Notes under the pieces: generated by a model | What the model was told of the DNA's origin: nothing | The model's database searches: none | What the model saw: only the letters and a program-made list of their open reading frames with translations | Assembly (NCBI GenBank): GCA_913054445.1 | Contig: CAJXIK010000123.1 | Span: forward strand, 1 to 6,140 | Direction of reading: 5' to 3' | Source of the DNA: an uncultured Bermanella sp. | Lineage (GTDB): Bacteria; Pseudomonadota; Gammaproteobacteria; Pseudomonadales; Oceanobacteraceae | Length of the DNA stretch: 6,140 nt | Position numbers and translations under genes: made by a program | Shown: piece after piece, positions 1 through 6,043 of the stretch | Numbering within the stretch: position 1 is the first letter of the stretch | Layout: each line of letters starts with the position of its first letter

Positions 1-55
1 CTGAATCGGCGTAACCCCACCATGGCGGCAAAGTTCGATGAGCTAAAGAATTAGC

Positions 56-263
56 TTAACGGAACAACTCGCTATGGCTGCCAATGCGTGCGAGTTTGAG
101 AGCCTCAGAGTCAACCTTGGTTATCCGCCAGCTTAGAGGTACTAAACCTCTAAGCTAAAGTGCTTTAACTGCTCGGCTGTTGAGTTTGCATTTTTTTGAT
201 ACGCTTCGAAGTTGAAGCCGTGAAGTCTTTCTTGAAGTGCGTGGAGTATTCAAGCTTAAGCAC
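56..263 (-). pseudogene. broken YafQ-family mRNA interferase toxin (N- and C-terminal remnants)
   Basis: Two pieces of a YafQ-type (RelE superfamily) ribosome-dependent mRNA endonuclease are readable. The N-terminal piece starts at a GTG (263-261) overlapping the last codons of the antitoxin gene and reads MLKLEYSTHFKKDF, then KRIKKM after a short insert-like stretch, stopping at 167-165 after 32 residues. This matches the usual opening of YafQ-like toxins (LEYS..FKKD.KRIKK). The C-terminal piece, about 130 down to the TAA at 58-56, reads SEALKLARIGSHSELF, the typical ending (R.GSHS.LF) with the conserved histidine still present. The pieces are in different frames. About 40 residues of a normal toxin of about 90 are missing, including the central region that carries other active-site residues, and a perfect inverted repeat lies between them. 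I infer an inactivated toxin. The match rests on remembered family patterns, so it is good but not certain; a short 32-residue peptide could still be made. Confidence 0.68.
130..156. repeat. perfect 11-bp inverted repeat at the toxin break
   Basis: AGCTTAGAGGT (130-140) is followed by the 5-base loop ACTAA and then the exact reverse complement ACCTCTAAGCT (146-156). It lies exactly between the two toxin remnants, where the middle of the toxin gene should be. No run of T follows on either strand and the stem is AT-rich, so a simple terminator is unlikely. It could be the scar of a removed mobile element or a palindrome that helped trigger the deletion. Confidence 0.8.
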
Positions 264-534
264 CGTCAAGTTTACCCATGTCTAGGTCATCGAATAACGC
301 TTCAATATCGGTAGCCGAGTTACCTTGGCCAGCTTCAAGCTCACCGATGGCGGCAGCCGTCATGGCATTTGGCTTTTTCGCTTTTAGCTCAAAGGGAATG
401 CCGCCATGATTAATCACCGCCTTGGCGAATAGCTTGATCGCCTGGGAGGTGCTTAGCCCTATATCGTCACAGACACTGGTAAACGCTAACTTAGTGTCAT
501 GGTCTATCCGGGTGCTTAACATTTCGCTTTTCAT
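256..534 (-). CDS. dinJ: RelB/DinJ family antitoxin
   Basis: This 92-residue protein matches the RelB/DinJ antitoxin family, which represses its own operon through an N-terminal ribbon-helix-helix domain and neutralises a RelE/YafQ toxin with its C-terminal part. Visible marks are STRIDHDTK (residues 7-15, the beta strand and start of helix 1), GLSTSQAIKLFAKAV (about 26-40), GIPFEL (about 45-50) and the acidic toxin-contact tail ALFDDLDMG, which parallels DLFDKLG in E. coli DinJ (86 residues). An upstream in-frame ATG at 555-553 would add seven residues. I prefer the ATG at 534-532 because the family begins close to the STRID strand and GGGTGG lies 5 bases upstream of this ATG. The stop overlaps the GTG of the remnant toxin, the normal layout of such operons. 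Because the toxin is broken, this is probably an orphan antitoxin; it may still bind its operator or counter a related toxin elsewhere. Confidence 0.88.
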   Translation of the reverse strand: MKSEMLSTRIDHDTKLAFTSVCDDIGLSTSQAIKLFAKAVINHGGIPFELKAKKPNAMTAAAIGELEAGQGNSATDIEALFDDLDMGKLDGA

Positions 535-561
535 AATGGCCACCCAACCTCGCATAATGTT

Positions 562-583
562 TTACAATGTAATACAAATTATA
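562..583 (-). promoter_or_regulatory. antitoxin promoter with overlapping operator-like palindromes
   Basis: Read on the minus strand, a perfect TATAAT (583-578) lies about 45 bases upstream of the antitoxin ATG. Just downstream are two overlapping palindromes: TGTATTACA (576-568) and TTACATTGTAA (572-562). Small repeated half-sites at the transcription start are typical of operators bound by ribbon-helix-helix antitoxins. No good -35 box stands out at 17 bases. The operator role is inferred from position and symmetry. Confidence 0.45.
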
Positions 584-601
584 GCGAGGTACATACAGCA
601 A

Positions 602-622
602 GGCTAGGGTTAAACCCTAACC
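602..622. repeat. inverted repeat overlapping the rpiA stop codon
   Basis: TAGGGTT (605-611), one central base, then AACCCTA (613-619) form a perfect 15-base palindrome, with an outer GG/CC pair after one mismatch. It includes the rpiA stop codon at 612-610. With almost no loop it is a poor RNA hairpin, and no T-run follows, so it is more likely chance or a protein site than an intrinsic terminator. Confidence 0.4.
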
Positions 623-1281
623 GTCTTAACCCCGTCTTTCGTTCCCATCAACAACACATCCGCAGGGCGGCAGGCAAATAAGCCGTTGGTCACCACTCCC
701 ACGATGTCGTTGATGCGCTGCTCTAGCTCGATGGCGCTGCCGATGTTCATGTTATGCACATCTAATATCACATTGCCGTTATCGGTTACTACGCCCTGCC
801 GATAAACCGGGTCGCCCCCCAGCTTCACCAGCTCACGGGCCACATAGCTGCGTGCCATGGGGATAACCTCCACCGGCAGCGGGAAGCCGCCTAATGTATC
901 CACCCACTTGCTGTCGTCGCAGATGCACACAAACTGCTTGGCGCAGGCGGCGACAATTTTTTCGCGGGTGAGGGCGGCACCGCCTCCCTTAATGAGCTGT
1001 AGCTGGTCGTTGGTTTCGTCTGCGCCATCGATGTAAAACTCAAGTTCGGAGGCCACGTTTAGGTCATAGACAGGAATGCCGTGGTCTTTGAGGCGCTGCG
1101 CGGTGGCATCGCTGCTGGCCACCGCGCCATCAAACTTGTGCTTTACCTTGGCCAAGGCATCTACGAAGCAGTTGGCGGTAGAGCCGGTGCCTACGCCGAT
1201 GATGCTGTGGTCTTCGAGGTGGGGCAAAATGTAATCTACCGCGGCTTGGCCCACGGCTTGTTTTAATGCATCTTGAGTCAT
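610..1281 (-). CDS. rpiA: ribose-5-phosphate isomerase A
   Basis: RpiA interconverts ribose 5-phosphate and ribulose 5-phosphate in the non-oxidative pentose phosphate pathway, in the cytoplasm. The 223-residue product is close to E. coli RpiA (219 residues). Visible motifs are the phosphate-binding loop GVGTGSTA (29-36), SSDAT (56-60), the catalytic DGADE (85-89) and KGGGAALTREK (98-108). D85, D88, K98 and E107 correspond to E. coli D81, D84, K94 and E103 with a constant offset of four, so the active site is complete. The sequence MTQDALKQAVGQAAVDYI at the start matches the family, which fixes the ATG at 1281-1279; no clear Shine-Dalgarno sequence precedes it. It is divergent from ilvA, an arrangement seen in Pseudomonas and relatives, and lies 75 bases upstream of the antitoxin ATG on the same strand. 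Read-through from rpiA could reach the antitoxin, since no convincing terminator separates them. Confidence 0.98.
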   Translation of the reverse strand: MTQDALKQAVGQAAVDYILPHLEDHSIIGVGTGSTANCFVDALAKVKHKFDGAVASSDATAQRLKDHGIPVYDLNVASELEFYIDGADETNDQLQLIKGGGAALTREKIVAACAKQFVCICDDSKWVDTLGGFPLPVEVIPMARSYVARELVKLGGDPVYRQGVVTDNGNVILDVHNMNIGSAIELEQRINDIVGVVTNGLFACRPADVLLMGTKDGVKTVRV

Positions 1282-1338
1282 GAAAATTCGTTAATCTAGT
1301 CAGTAATAAAGGCAATTATAGTCAATTTACGCGCGCCC

Positions 1339-1344
1339 ATTATA
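1339..1344 (-). promoter_or_regulatory. candidate rpiA -10 element
   Basis: On the minus strand TATAAT occurs at 1344-1339, about 57 bases upstream of the rpiA ATG. A second TATAAT at 1320-1315 is closer to the gene. Neither has a convincing TTGACA-like box at 16-18 bases, although TTGAC directly abuts the second one. One of them probably serves rpiA, but which one cannot be decided from the sequence. Confidence 0.3.
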
Positions 1345-1359
1345 TGATAAATGCCGCCC

Positions 1360-1397
1360 CACAATCACTATTGTGTGAACGGATTTATCGCTACAAT
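1360..1397 (+). promoter_or_regulatory. candidate ilvA promoter with inverted repeat
   Basis: CACAAT (1360-1365), spacer CACT, ATTGTG (1370-1375) form a perfect 6-bp inverted repeat. TTGTGT (1371-1376) could act as a -35 box for TACAAT (1392-1397), with a short 15-base spacer, giving a leader of about 25 bases before the ilvA ATG. A repressor bound to the inverted repeat would then cover the -35. No branched-chain-amino-acid leader peptide or attenuator hairpin is visible, so classical ilv attenuation is not supported here. Confidence 0.28.
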
Positions 1398-1428
1398 AAG
1401 CCACTTTCCTTTTTTCATAGATAATCCC

Positions 1429-2940
1429 ATGGCAGAGAACTACATAAAGCGCATATTAGAGGCCAATGTTTACGACGTGGCGGTGCAAACCCCGTTGTCG
1501 GCGGCTCAGTTTCTAAGCCAGCGCCTGGGAAATAACGTGCTCATTAAGCGCGAAGACATGCAGCCGGTGTACAGCTTTAAGTGTCGTGGTGCCTATAACT
1601 GCATCTCTAAGAAGACCCCGGCAGAACTGGCCAAGGGCGTGGTCACCGCCTCGGCGGGCAATCATGCGCAGGGGGTGGCCCTCTCGGCGCAGAAACTGGG
1701 CATCAAGGCGACCATCGTCATGCCCAGAACCACCCCAGAAATTAAGGTGGCGTCGGTACGCGCCCGGGGCGGTAAGGTTATATTGAGCGGCGATACCTTC
1801 GATGAGGCCTTTGCCCACAGCCAAAAGCTGGTGGCCGAAAAAGGCATGACCTACATCCACCCCTATGACGACCCAGATGTTATCGCCGGGCAGGGCACGG
1901 TGGCCATGGAGTTACTGCGTCAGCACAGCGGCCCGTTAGATGCCATCTTCGTGCCGGTGGGTGGCGGCGGCTTGGCGGCGGGTATCTCGGCCTATGTTAA
2001 ATATTTACGCCCCGAGGTCAAAGTGATCGCGGTGGAAAGCACCGAGAGCGCCTGTTTGGCCGCCGCCATGAAGGCCGGTCGCCGCGTGACCCTGCCCCAT
2101 GTGGGCATCTTCGCCGACGGCGTGGCGGTGGGCCAAATTGGTAAACATACCTGGCAGGTATGCAAAGACAACATAGACGAAGTGATCACGGTGACCCCAG
2201 ACGAACTGTGCGCGGCCATTAAAGATATCTTCGACGACACCCGCTCCATTGCCGAGCCTGCCGGTGCCTTAGGGGTGGCGGGCCTGAAAAAATACGCCGA
2301 GCGCGCAGGGGTGAAAGGGCAAACCTTCATCGCCATCGAATCTGGGGCCAACATGAACTTCGACCGCCTACGCTATGTGAGCGAGATGGCCGAAGTAGGC
2401 GAGGGTCGCGAGGTTATTCTCGCGGTCACCATCCCCGAAAAAGCGGGCAGCTTCCAGGCCTTCTGCAACCTGTTAGGCAAGCGCCCCATCACCGAGTTTA
2501 ACTACCGCTACGGCGCGCATGATCAGGCGCAGATTTATGTGGGGGTAAAAGTGGTCGAGGGGGGCAAGGATGACCTGCTCCAAGAGCTGGCCGACAAAGG
2601 CTACCCTGTGCTGGATTTAAGCACGGACGAAATCTCCAAATATCACATCCGCCACATGGTGGGCGGTCATGCCCCAGAATCGGTGGATAACGAGATTCTA
2701 TATCGCTTCGAATTCCCCGAGCGTCCAGCTGCGTTGTTAACCTTCCTTAAGAAGCTGGGCAAGCGCTGGAACATATCGATGTTCCACTACCGCAACCATG
2801 GTGCCGCCAACGGCCGTGTGTTGGTGGGTTTGCAGGTGGCCAAGGCCGACAAGAAAGAATTGAAAGGCTACCTAACCGAGCTCGCCTACCCCTATTGGGA
2901 TGAGAGCGATAACCCGGCTTATAAGTTGTTTTTGAAGTAG
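1429..2940 (+). CDS. ilvA: threonine deaminase (threonine ammonia-lyase, biosynthetic)
   Basis: IlvA is a PLP enzyme that converts L-threonine to 2-oxobutanoate and ammonia, the committed step of isoleucine synthesis. The 503-residue product parallels E. coli IlvA (514). The catalytic domain shows KREDMQPVYSFKCRGAY with the PLP lysine K51 (E. coli K62), SAGNHAQG (75-82) and the phosphate-cradling loop PVGGGGLAAG (176-185). Two ACT-like regulatory domains follow, at about 328-400 (EVILAVTIPEKAGSF) and about 423-500 (YRFEFPERPAALLTFL, NISMFHYRNHG), which in this family bind isoleucine (inhibition) and valine (activation). The two-domain C-terminus marks the biosynthetic, not the catabolic, form. 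The frame is open back to an ATG at 1351, but the extra 26 residues do not resemble the family. I chose the ATG at 1429 because MAENYIKRILEANVYDVA aligns with the usual start. Neither start has a clear ribosome-binding site. Confidence 0.97.
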   Translation: MAENYIKRILEANVYDVAVQTPLSAAQFLSQRLGNNVLIKREDMQPVYSFKCRGAYNCISKKTPAELAKGVVTASAGNHAQGVALSAQKLGIKATIVMPRTTPEIKVASVRARGGKVILSGDTFDEAFAHSQKLVAEKGMTYIHPYDDPDVIAGQGTVAMELLRQHSGPLDAIFVPVGGGGLAAGISAYVKYLRPEVKVIAVESTESACLAAAMKAGRRVTLPHVGIFADGVAVGQIGKHTWQVCKDNIDEVITVTPDELCAAIKDIFDDTRSIAEPAGALGVAGLKKYAERAGVKGQTFIAIESGANMNFDRLRYVSEMAEVGEGREVILAVTIPEKAGSFQAFCNLLGKRPITEFNYRYGAHDQAQIYVGVKVVEGGKDDLLQELADKGYPVLDLSTDEISKYHIRHMVGGHAPESVDNEILYRFEFPERPAALLTFLKKLGKRWNISMFHYRNHGAANGRVLVGLQVAKADKKELKGYLTELAYPYWDESDNPAYKLFLK

Positions 2941-2942
2941 CT

Positions 2943-2982
2943 GGGGTTTAGGCCTAGGGGTGGTCTAGGGGTGGTCTAGGGG
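2943..2982 (+). other. potential G-quadruplex just after the ilvA stop
   Basis: Four runs of GGGG lie at 2943-2946, 2957-2960, 2968-2971 and 2979-2982, separated by loops of 10, 7 and 7 bases, starting three bases after the ilvA stop codon. This fits the general pattern of an intramolecular G-quadruplex in the ilvA transcript or the plus DNA strand. Further GGGG runs follow every 25-26 bases. Formation is inferred from the pattern only. Confidence 0.45.
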
Positions 2983-3120
2983 TGGCCTAGGAGTTTCGGC
3001 CTTGGGGTGGCCTAGGATATTTCGGTCTTGGGGTGGCCTAGGATATTTCGGCCTTGGGATGGCCTCGGATATTTCGGCCTTGGGGTGGCCTCGGGATTTC
3101 GGCCACGGGGTGGCCTCGTA
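2957..3120. repeat. G-rich tandem repeat array (11-bp units, then 26-bp units)
   Basis: The array opens with two GGGGTGGTCTA units of 11 bp (2957-2978). It then becomes about five copies of a longer unit whose halves are GGGGTGGCCTAGG and ATATTTCGGCCTT, at 2979-3003 (25 bp), 3004-3029, 3030-3055, 3056-3081 (26 bp each) and 3082-3106 (25 bp), plus a partial unit at 3107-3120. Later copies change CCTAGG to CCTCGG. A 26-bp period is not a multiple of three, so open frames read through it are not real proteins. There are no spacers, so it is not a CRISPR array. The short 11-bp unit looks like the head of the 26-bp unit, which suggests growth by replication slippage. It lies between convergent genes and probably does not disrupt any coding sequence. 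Confidence 0.92.
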
Positions 3121-3134
3121 CGAGGGCAGCCCCT

Positions 3135-3282
3135 GCCCGAATCTTTTGGCAGCCCCTCGGCAATTGCGCCTGCATTGCCCTACGACCCACATCCTTGTGG
3201 GCATGCCCGAATCTTTTGGCAGCCCTCGGCAATTGCGCCTGCATTGCCCTACTACCCACATCCCTGTGGGCATGCCCGATGG
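3135..3282. repeat. two direct copies of a 70-bp hairpin-bearing unit
   Basis: Copy 1 (3135-3204, 70 bp) and copy 2 (3205-3273, 69 bp) differ at only a few positions, and a third copy begins at 3274 (GCCCGATGG) before the symporter stop codon. Each copy starts GCCCGAATCTTTTGGCAG. Each contains a hairpin GGCAATTGC/GCATTGCC with a one-base bulge (3159-3179 in copy 1) and a second hairpin CCCACA/TGTGGG with a 4-base loop (3186-3201 and 3255-3270). Each unit boundary falls inside the perfect palindrome GGGCATGCCC (3199-3208, 3268-3277). The loops differ (TCCT and TCCC) while the stems are kept, hinting that structure matters. No T-run follows the hairpins, so intrinsic termination is doubtful, but the structures could protect the 3' ends of the two converging transcripts. 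Confidence 0.9.
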
Positions 3283-3283
3283 C

Positions 3284-4762
3284 CTACTCCTTACCCTCCC
3301 AATAATGCGCATTCTTAATGCCCAGCTTAGTCGGCTCAAAGCGATACTCTTTCACCCCCGCCTTTTTCTGCGCTTCATAATCCCTAAGGGCCTTCACAGC
3401 GGGCCGCGCCATGCAGAAGATGATGAGAATGCCCACGATATTCAGCCATGCCATTAGGCCCACCCCGATGTCACCTAAGCCCCAGGCGAGGCTGGCGGTC
3501 TTAATGGTGCCGTAAAACACCGAGGCCAAGATCAAGCATTTAAGCGCGAATATCATGCCGGGTATTTTAAAAGTCTTGCGGATGTAGGCCACATTGGTCT
3601 CGGCGATATAGTAGTACGCCAGCAGGGTGGTGAACGAGAAGAACAACAGGGCGATGGCCACAAAGGGTTTGCCGACCCCAGCAAAGGCTCGGTCGATGGC
3701 CATCTGCGTGAAGGCTGGGCTGTTGGCGGCCACGTCTTGCGGCAGGTTTTGCACGAGCAAAAGCCCTTCGCTGGCCCCGTGGACGTTGTAGGCTCCGGTG
3801 ATCAATATCATCAAGGCGGTGGCGGTACAGATAAACAGGGTATCAATGTAGATAGAGAAAGCCTGCACTAACCCCTGTTGCGCCGGGTGCTGCACATGGG
3901 CGGCGGCGGCGGCGTGGGGGCCGGTGCCCTGGCCCGCTTCGTTAGAGTACACACCGCGTTTAACGCCCCAGCCAATGGCGGCACCCACACCCGCCATGGG
4001 GGTGAAGGCATCGCTTAAGATCATGGCAAAGATGCCCGGCACCTGCTCGATGTTTAAAACAATAATAGATAAAGCCACGGCAATGTAGGCCAGCGCCATG
4101 AAGGGCACCACCACCTGGGTGACGTGGGCGATGCGCTTCACGCCACCAAAGATGATGAAAGCCAGCACCACACAAATAACGCTGCCGGTGATGACCTTGG
4201 CCGAGTTAATCATGCCGAAGCCGGTGTCCATAAGTTGGTTGTCGCCAAATGCGGTGGCCATGGCATTGCCTATGCTGTTGGCCTGTACCCCTGGCAGTAA
4301 AAAACCACAGGCTAAAATCGTGGCCAACGCAAAGATGATGGCGTACCACTTCTGGCCCATGGCCTTTTCGATGTAATAAGCAGGGCCGCCGCGAAACTGT
4401 CCTTGGTCTTCTTCTTTATAAATTTGCGCGAGGGTCGATTCCACATAGGCGGTGGCGGCCCCTAAGAAGGCCACCAACCACATCCAGAATATCGCGCCGG
4501 GCCCACCAAAACCGATGGCGGCGGCGACCCCGGCAATATTACCCGTGCCCACGCGCCCCGATAGAGAGATGGCCAACGCCTGAAAAGAGGAGATGCCCTG
4601 TGCGGATTCTTTGCCGCTAAACAACAGTCGCCACATCTCTTTGATATGACGCACCTGAGCGAAGCGCGTGCAGATAGAGAAAAACAATCCTGCCGCTAAG
4701 CACAAATAGATGAGTGCCGGGCTCCAGATGACGCCGTTGATGTTATCGATCAGTTGTTGCAT
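3284..4762 (-). CDS. sodium:alanine/glycine symporter, AgcS family
   Basis: This inner-membrane carrier imports alanine or glycine (or a related small amino acid) with sodium. The 492-residue product has the length and layout of the alanine/glycine:cation symporter family (E. coli YaaJ, Bacillus AlsT), with roughly eleven hydrophobic segments. Signature stretches are SGRVGTGNIAGVAAAIGFGG (68-87), GAIFWMW (89-95), ESTLAQIY (108-115), GGPAYYIEK (125-133), WGVKRGVYSNEAGQGT (265-280) and HPAQQGLVQAFSIYIDTLFI (292-311). The tail FEPTKLGIKNAHYWEG is also common in the family. The exact substrate cannot be told from sequence. The ATG lies 18 bases after the upstream glycosyltransferase stop, so the two are probably co-transcribed, although the functions are not obviously linked. 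No strong ribosome-binding site is visible (only GAG about 9 bases ahead). The stop codon sits just beyond the partial third copy of the 70-bp repeat. Confidence 0.95.
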   Translation of the reverse strand: MQQLIDNINGVIWSPALIYLCLAAGLFFSICTRFAQVRHIKEMWRLLFSGKESAQGISSFQALAISLSGRVGTGNIAGVAAAIGFGGPGAIFWMWLVAFLGAATAYVESTLAQIYKEEDQGQFRGGPAYYIEKAMGQKWYAIIFALATILACGFLLPGVQANSIGNAMATAFGDNQLMDTGFGMINSAKVITGSVICVVLAFIIFGGVKRIAHVTQVVVPFMALAYIAVALSIIVLNIEQVPGIFAMILSDAFTPMAGVGAAIGWGVKRGVYSNEAGQGTGPHAAAAAHVQHPAQQGLVQAFSIYIDTLFICTATALMILITGAYNVHGASEGLLLVQNLPQDVAANSPAFTQMAIDRAFAGVGKPFVAIALLFFSFTTLLAYYYIAETNVAYIRKTFKIPGMIFALKCLILASVFYGTIKTASLAWGLGDIGVGLMAWLNIVGILIIFCMARPAVKALRDYEAQKKAGVKEYRFEPTKLGIKNAHYWEGKE

Positions 4763-4780
4763 ATGGGGGCTCAGTTATTT

Positions 4781-6031
4781 TTATAGTGAAGGTAATTTAT
4801 TTTTTGCTTCAATCCATTGGGCCATGTATTGCGTGCTCTTTAAGCTGTGGTGACGCAACATGGCACCGTAAAAGTTGGATAGTCGATGCTCGGCCAAATC
4901 TTGCTCAATTTCTGCCAGCCGCTTTAGCAATAGGGCGGCGTGGGCTTTTTTATTGAAGCGCTGGCGAATAAAATCATGGCAGTTGTCATGCAATGAATAC
5001 CACAGCGCTGCGTCGTCATAAAGGTTTACCGCTAGCTGGGCAAATTCTTGGGGGTCATCACTGCACAGCAGAGTTTCATGCTGTCGCTGTTGAAAGAGCC
5101 CCTCCCGACCAATAGAGGTGGTGACGCTGGGCAACTTACAGCTGGCCGCATCCACAAACTTGCCTTTTAAACCGGCCCCAAACCTCAGCGGTGCCAATAG
5201 CACTCGGCCGTTGCTCAGCATCTGCTGCGCATCGTCCACCCAGCCCTTGATGTGAAAGCCCTGTTTTTCGTTGTGCAGTTGGGTGGCTTTCTTGGGGGGG
5301 TAGGCGCCATACACATGCAGCTGCGCCTGAGGCAGCTGCTTGCGAATACGCGGCCAGATCTCTTGCTTTAAATAAAGCACCGCGTGCCAGTTGGGTGCGT
5401 GTCTAAAGTTGCCAATGGAGACAAAGTGCTGGCGTTGTGCAAAGCCAGGCAGGGGTTGCTCGCTAGGGGCATCGAGCATGAAGGGCACATAGGCCAATAT
5501 ATGCTGCGGCACCCGAAAACGCTGCTGTAAAATTTGCATCTCGACTTCACTGATCATGAGGCTGAGGTCGCAGCGCAAGATAGCGGCGATTTCGCGCTTG
5601 GCGGTGTCAGAATAGAGCTGGTGGTCAGCCACTTGGTTCACCACAAACGCTTGGTTGTGCTTGGCCTGTTGTTGTCGGGCTAGGCGCAGGCAGTGTAAGT
5701 CTTCGGTGTCGAGTATGCGCAGGGCGTGGGGGCAGTGTTTCTCTACGCGCCAGGCAAATTGTTCTTCCATCATGAAGCGATCAAATAATACCGCGGTGGG
5801 TTGCAAGCGCGTAATAAACCCATCGAAGCTGCTGTTATTTATTTCGATGCTAACGGGCTCGATGTCCAGAGCGACTAGGTCCACCGCGTGCTCGCTACTC
5901 TGTGCTGGGCTGGCGTAGGTTATCTGGTAGCCGTCCTGTTGTAGGCAGCTTAATAGTTGCAGCATGCGCGAGCCGGCCGCACTGGAATTGGGTTCGGGCC
6001 ACACGTAGCCGATCACGAGGAGTTTTTTCAT
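4781..6031 (-). CDS. glycosyltransferase, GT4-like (GT-B fold)
   Basis: This 416-residue cytoplasmic protein resembles family-4 glycosyltransferases, which move a sugar from an activated nucleotide sugar to an acceptor such as a surface polysaccharide. The N-terminal Rossmann half begins MKKLLVIGYVWPEPNSSAAG, with the strand-loop expected of this fold. The C-terminal half starts near residue 203 with FVSIGNFRHAPNWHAV, then LHVYGAY, GWVDDAQQML, the nucleotide-sugar region APLRFGAGLKGKFVDAASCKLPSV (about 280-303, in two parts APLRFGAGLKGK and FVDAASCKLPSV) and GREGL (308-312). In this last region the usual E-A of the acceptor-side EX7E motif is D-A. No membrane segment is seen. Sugar donor and acceptor are unknown. 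The frame is open to the window edge, and an upstream ATG at 6085 would add 18 residues; I prefer 6031 because MKKLLVIGY is the natural start of the first strand. No capsule or O-antigen neighbours are visible. Confidence 0.83.
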   Translation of the reverse strand: MKKLLVIGYVWPEPNSSAAGSRMLQLLSCLQQDGYQITYASPAQSSEHAVDLVALDIEPVSIEINNSSFDGFITRLQPTAVLFDRFMMEEQFAWRVEKHCPHALRILDTEDLHCLRLARQQQAKHNQAFVVNQVADHQLYSDTAKREIAAILRCDLSLMISEVEMQILQQRFRVPQHILAYVPFMLDAPSEQPLPGFAQRQHFVSIGNFRHAPNWHAVLYLKQEIWPRIRKQLPQAQLHVYGAYPPKKATQLHNEKQGFHIKGWVDDAQQMLSNGRVLLAPLRFGAGLKGKFVDAASCKLPSVTTSIGREGLFQQRQHETLLCSDDPQEFAQLAVNLYDDAALWYSLHDNCHDFIRQRFNKKAHAALLLKRLAEIEQDLAEHRLSNFYGAMLRHHSLKSTQYMAQWIEAKNKLPSL

Positions 6032-6037
6032 GGCCGG

Positions 6038-6043
6038 ATTATA
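6038..6043 (-). promoter_or_regulatory. TATAAT close to the glycosyltransferase start
   Basis: On the minus strand a perfect TATAAT at 6043-6038 ends six bases before the chosen ATG. If used, transcription would start at or next to the ATG, giving a leaderless message, which would fit the lack of a ribosome-binding site there. The -35 candidate at 17 bases (TGGCTT) is poor, so this may be chance. Confidence 0.22.

Noticed and set aside
1..30. Half of a GGCGTAACCCCACC-type intergenic repeat at the left edge
   Set aside because: It resembles half of a common palindromic repeat, but the other half would lie outside the window, so it cannot be supported.
1..60. Integron attC site or cassette end downstream of the toxin remnant (GTTAAGC at the toxin stop, AGCTAA/TTAGCT inverted repeat at 41-56)
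   Set aside because: The core-site word is present by itself, but no matching partner core site or attC-like folded layout could be found, and part of it is toxin coding sequence.
149..257. A 35-codon open stretch in the antitoxin frame after its stop (ends KHFSLEV)
   Set aside because: It has no start codon and follows two stops in the antitoxin frame; the overlapping toxin frame explains this DNA better.
605..619. Intrinsic terminator for rpiA
   Set aside because: The palindrome has almost no loop and no following T-run.
1351..1428. Leader peptide for attenuation of ilvA, or an N-terminal extension of IlvA
   Set aside because: The 26 codons are not enriched in isoleucine, valine or leucine in a control-peptide fashion, are in frame with ilvA, and no terminator/antiterminator pair is visible.
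2957..3273. CRISPR array
   Set aside because: The repeats are directly adjacent, with no unique spacers, and there are no cas genes nearby.
2965..3457. Several overlapping open frames across the repeat region, on both strands
   Set aside because: They come from the repeats themselves, whose 26-bp and 70-bp periods shift frame, and they run into the symporter gene antisense. They resemble no known protein.
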